The notes beneath the pieces are model-generated. The model had not been told where the DNA came from and searched no databases. It saw nothing but the letters and a program-made list of their open reading frames with translations. Shown here one piece after another: positions 63,563 through 64,000 of a stretch of 64,000 nucleotides of DNA (within the stretch, counting starts at the first letter, position 1; the number at the start of each line of letters is the position of its first letter). This DNA comes from Brucella intermedia LMG 3301. GTDB taxonomy: Bacteria; Pseudomonadota; Alphaproteobacteria; Rhizobiales; Rhizobiaceae. The stretch is from NCBI RefSeq assembly GCF_000182645.1, contig NZ_ACQA01000002.1, forward strand, positions 310,001 to 374,000, in the 5' to 3' direction. The position numbers and the translations under genes are program-made.

Positions 63563-64000
63563 TCAGTCGAGCTTGTGCAGGTCGACGCCCTTGGTTTCCT
63601 TGACGAAGATCATGCCGATCACAAAGGTGATGGAGGCGATGATGATCGGATACCAGAGGCCGTAGTAGATATCGCCCTTGGCCGCGCTGAGTGCGAACAC
63701 GCCAGCCGGAAGCAGACCGCCGAACCAGCCATTGCCGATATGATATGGCAACGACATGCCGGTGTAGCGGATGCGGGTCGGGAACATCTCGACGAGGATC
63801 GCGGCAATCGGGCCATACACCATCGTCACATAGATGACGAGGACGGTCAGGATAGCGATTGTCAGAACCCAATTGACCTCTGCGGGGTCGGCAACCATCT
63901 TGAATGCGCCGGCGCCCGGGATCGTGAAGACGGCTTGCGGCGTGCTGACGCCCAGTCCGTCCGCCTCAGTCTGGGTCAGAAGCTTCTGCTTCACCAGATC
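63563..64000 (-). CDS. MFS transporter, metabolite:H+ symporter (MHS) family, C-terminal part
   Basis: The frame is open to the window edge, so only the last 145 residues are present. VEMFPTRIRYTGMSLPYHIGNG followed by WFGGLLPAG is the hallmark of the MHS branch (ProP, KgtP, citrate carriers), and the end VKETKGVDLHKLD is the usual ETKG motif. It imports an organic acid or betaine with protons; the substrate cannot be read from this part. It is convergent with ada. Confidence 0.88.
   Translation of the reverse strand, partial: DLVKQKLLTQTEADGLGVSTPQAVFTIPGAGAFKMVADPAEVNWVLTIAILTVLVIYVTMVYGPIAAILVEMFPTRIRYTGMSLPYHIGNGWFGGLLPAGVFALSAAKGDIYYGLWYPIIIASITFVIGMIFVKETKGVDLHKLD

Overview
The window reads as chromosome of an alphaproteobacterium of the order Hyphomicrobiales (Rhizobiales), most probably Brucella in the broad sense (an Ochrobactrum-type relative). 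The evidence is the catalase and GuaA sequences as I remember them from Brucella, the gene order oxyR/katA/rsmB/paaI/mtnN/guaA, the DUF2093, DUF4170 and DUF995 families, and the lipid A/Kdo cluster waaA-lpxK. No plasmid or phage genes dominate; most of the window is housekeeping core. || Layout. 1-8.5 kb: end of a MipA/OmpV outer-membrane protein, ileS, a lipoprotein, a cytochrome b561, tadA, a pseudouridine synthase with a very long basic tail, and rsmD. 8.5-12.3 kb: two M16 peptidases (one with and one without the zinc motif) and a patatin-like protein. 12.3-20.2 kb: a KefB-type antiporter, then a tightly packed run pmbA - CysQ-like phosphatase - DUF4170 - DUF374 acyltransferase - waaA - lpxK for the cell envelope. 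20.2-33.3 kb: mutL, a P1 peptidase, guaB, a TsdA-like dihaem cytochrome, divergent oxyR/katA, an RsmB-type methyltransferase, a thioesterase, a nucleosidase and guaA. || 33.3-37 kb is a wrecked genomic island at the 3' end of guaA, a known integration hotspot. It holds the first 60 residues of a tyrosine integrase preceded by repeated TGACGGTAT words, a decayed IS3-family element, the 3' part of an OLD-family nuclease gene overlapping a broken UvrD-type helicase gene (a dead Gabija-like defence pair), an AraC scrap and a glycoside-hydrolase scrap. Two DUF995 genes follow. || 38.4-55.9 kb is the most interesting intact region: a TetR-controlled divergent catabolic cluster. Leftward lie an AruH-like aminotransferase, an AruI-like thiamine-diphosphate decarboxylase, an acyl-CoA dehydrogenase, an ADP-forming acyl-CoA ligase and two CaiD-like hydratases. 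Rightward lie a complete polar amino acid ABC transporter, an M20 amidohydrolase and a dimethylarginine dimethylaminohydrolase. A near-perfect inverted repeat with promoters facing both ways separates the two arms. Beyond it sit a second binding protein and permease without their own ATPase, an FAD amine oxidase and a RidA protein. Together they suggest uptake and breakdown of methylated or otherwise modified arginine through a carnitine-like CoA-ester route; this is inference. || 56-64 kb: a DHA2 MFS exporter, tRNA-Gly(GCC) with a visible promoter and terminator, a YbaK-type deacylase, a thioredoxin-TPR protein, a Lon-substrate-domain protein, a Trm112-like protein, leuB, ada, and the C-terminal end of an MHS-family transporter running off the window.
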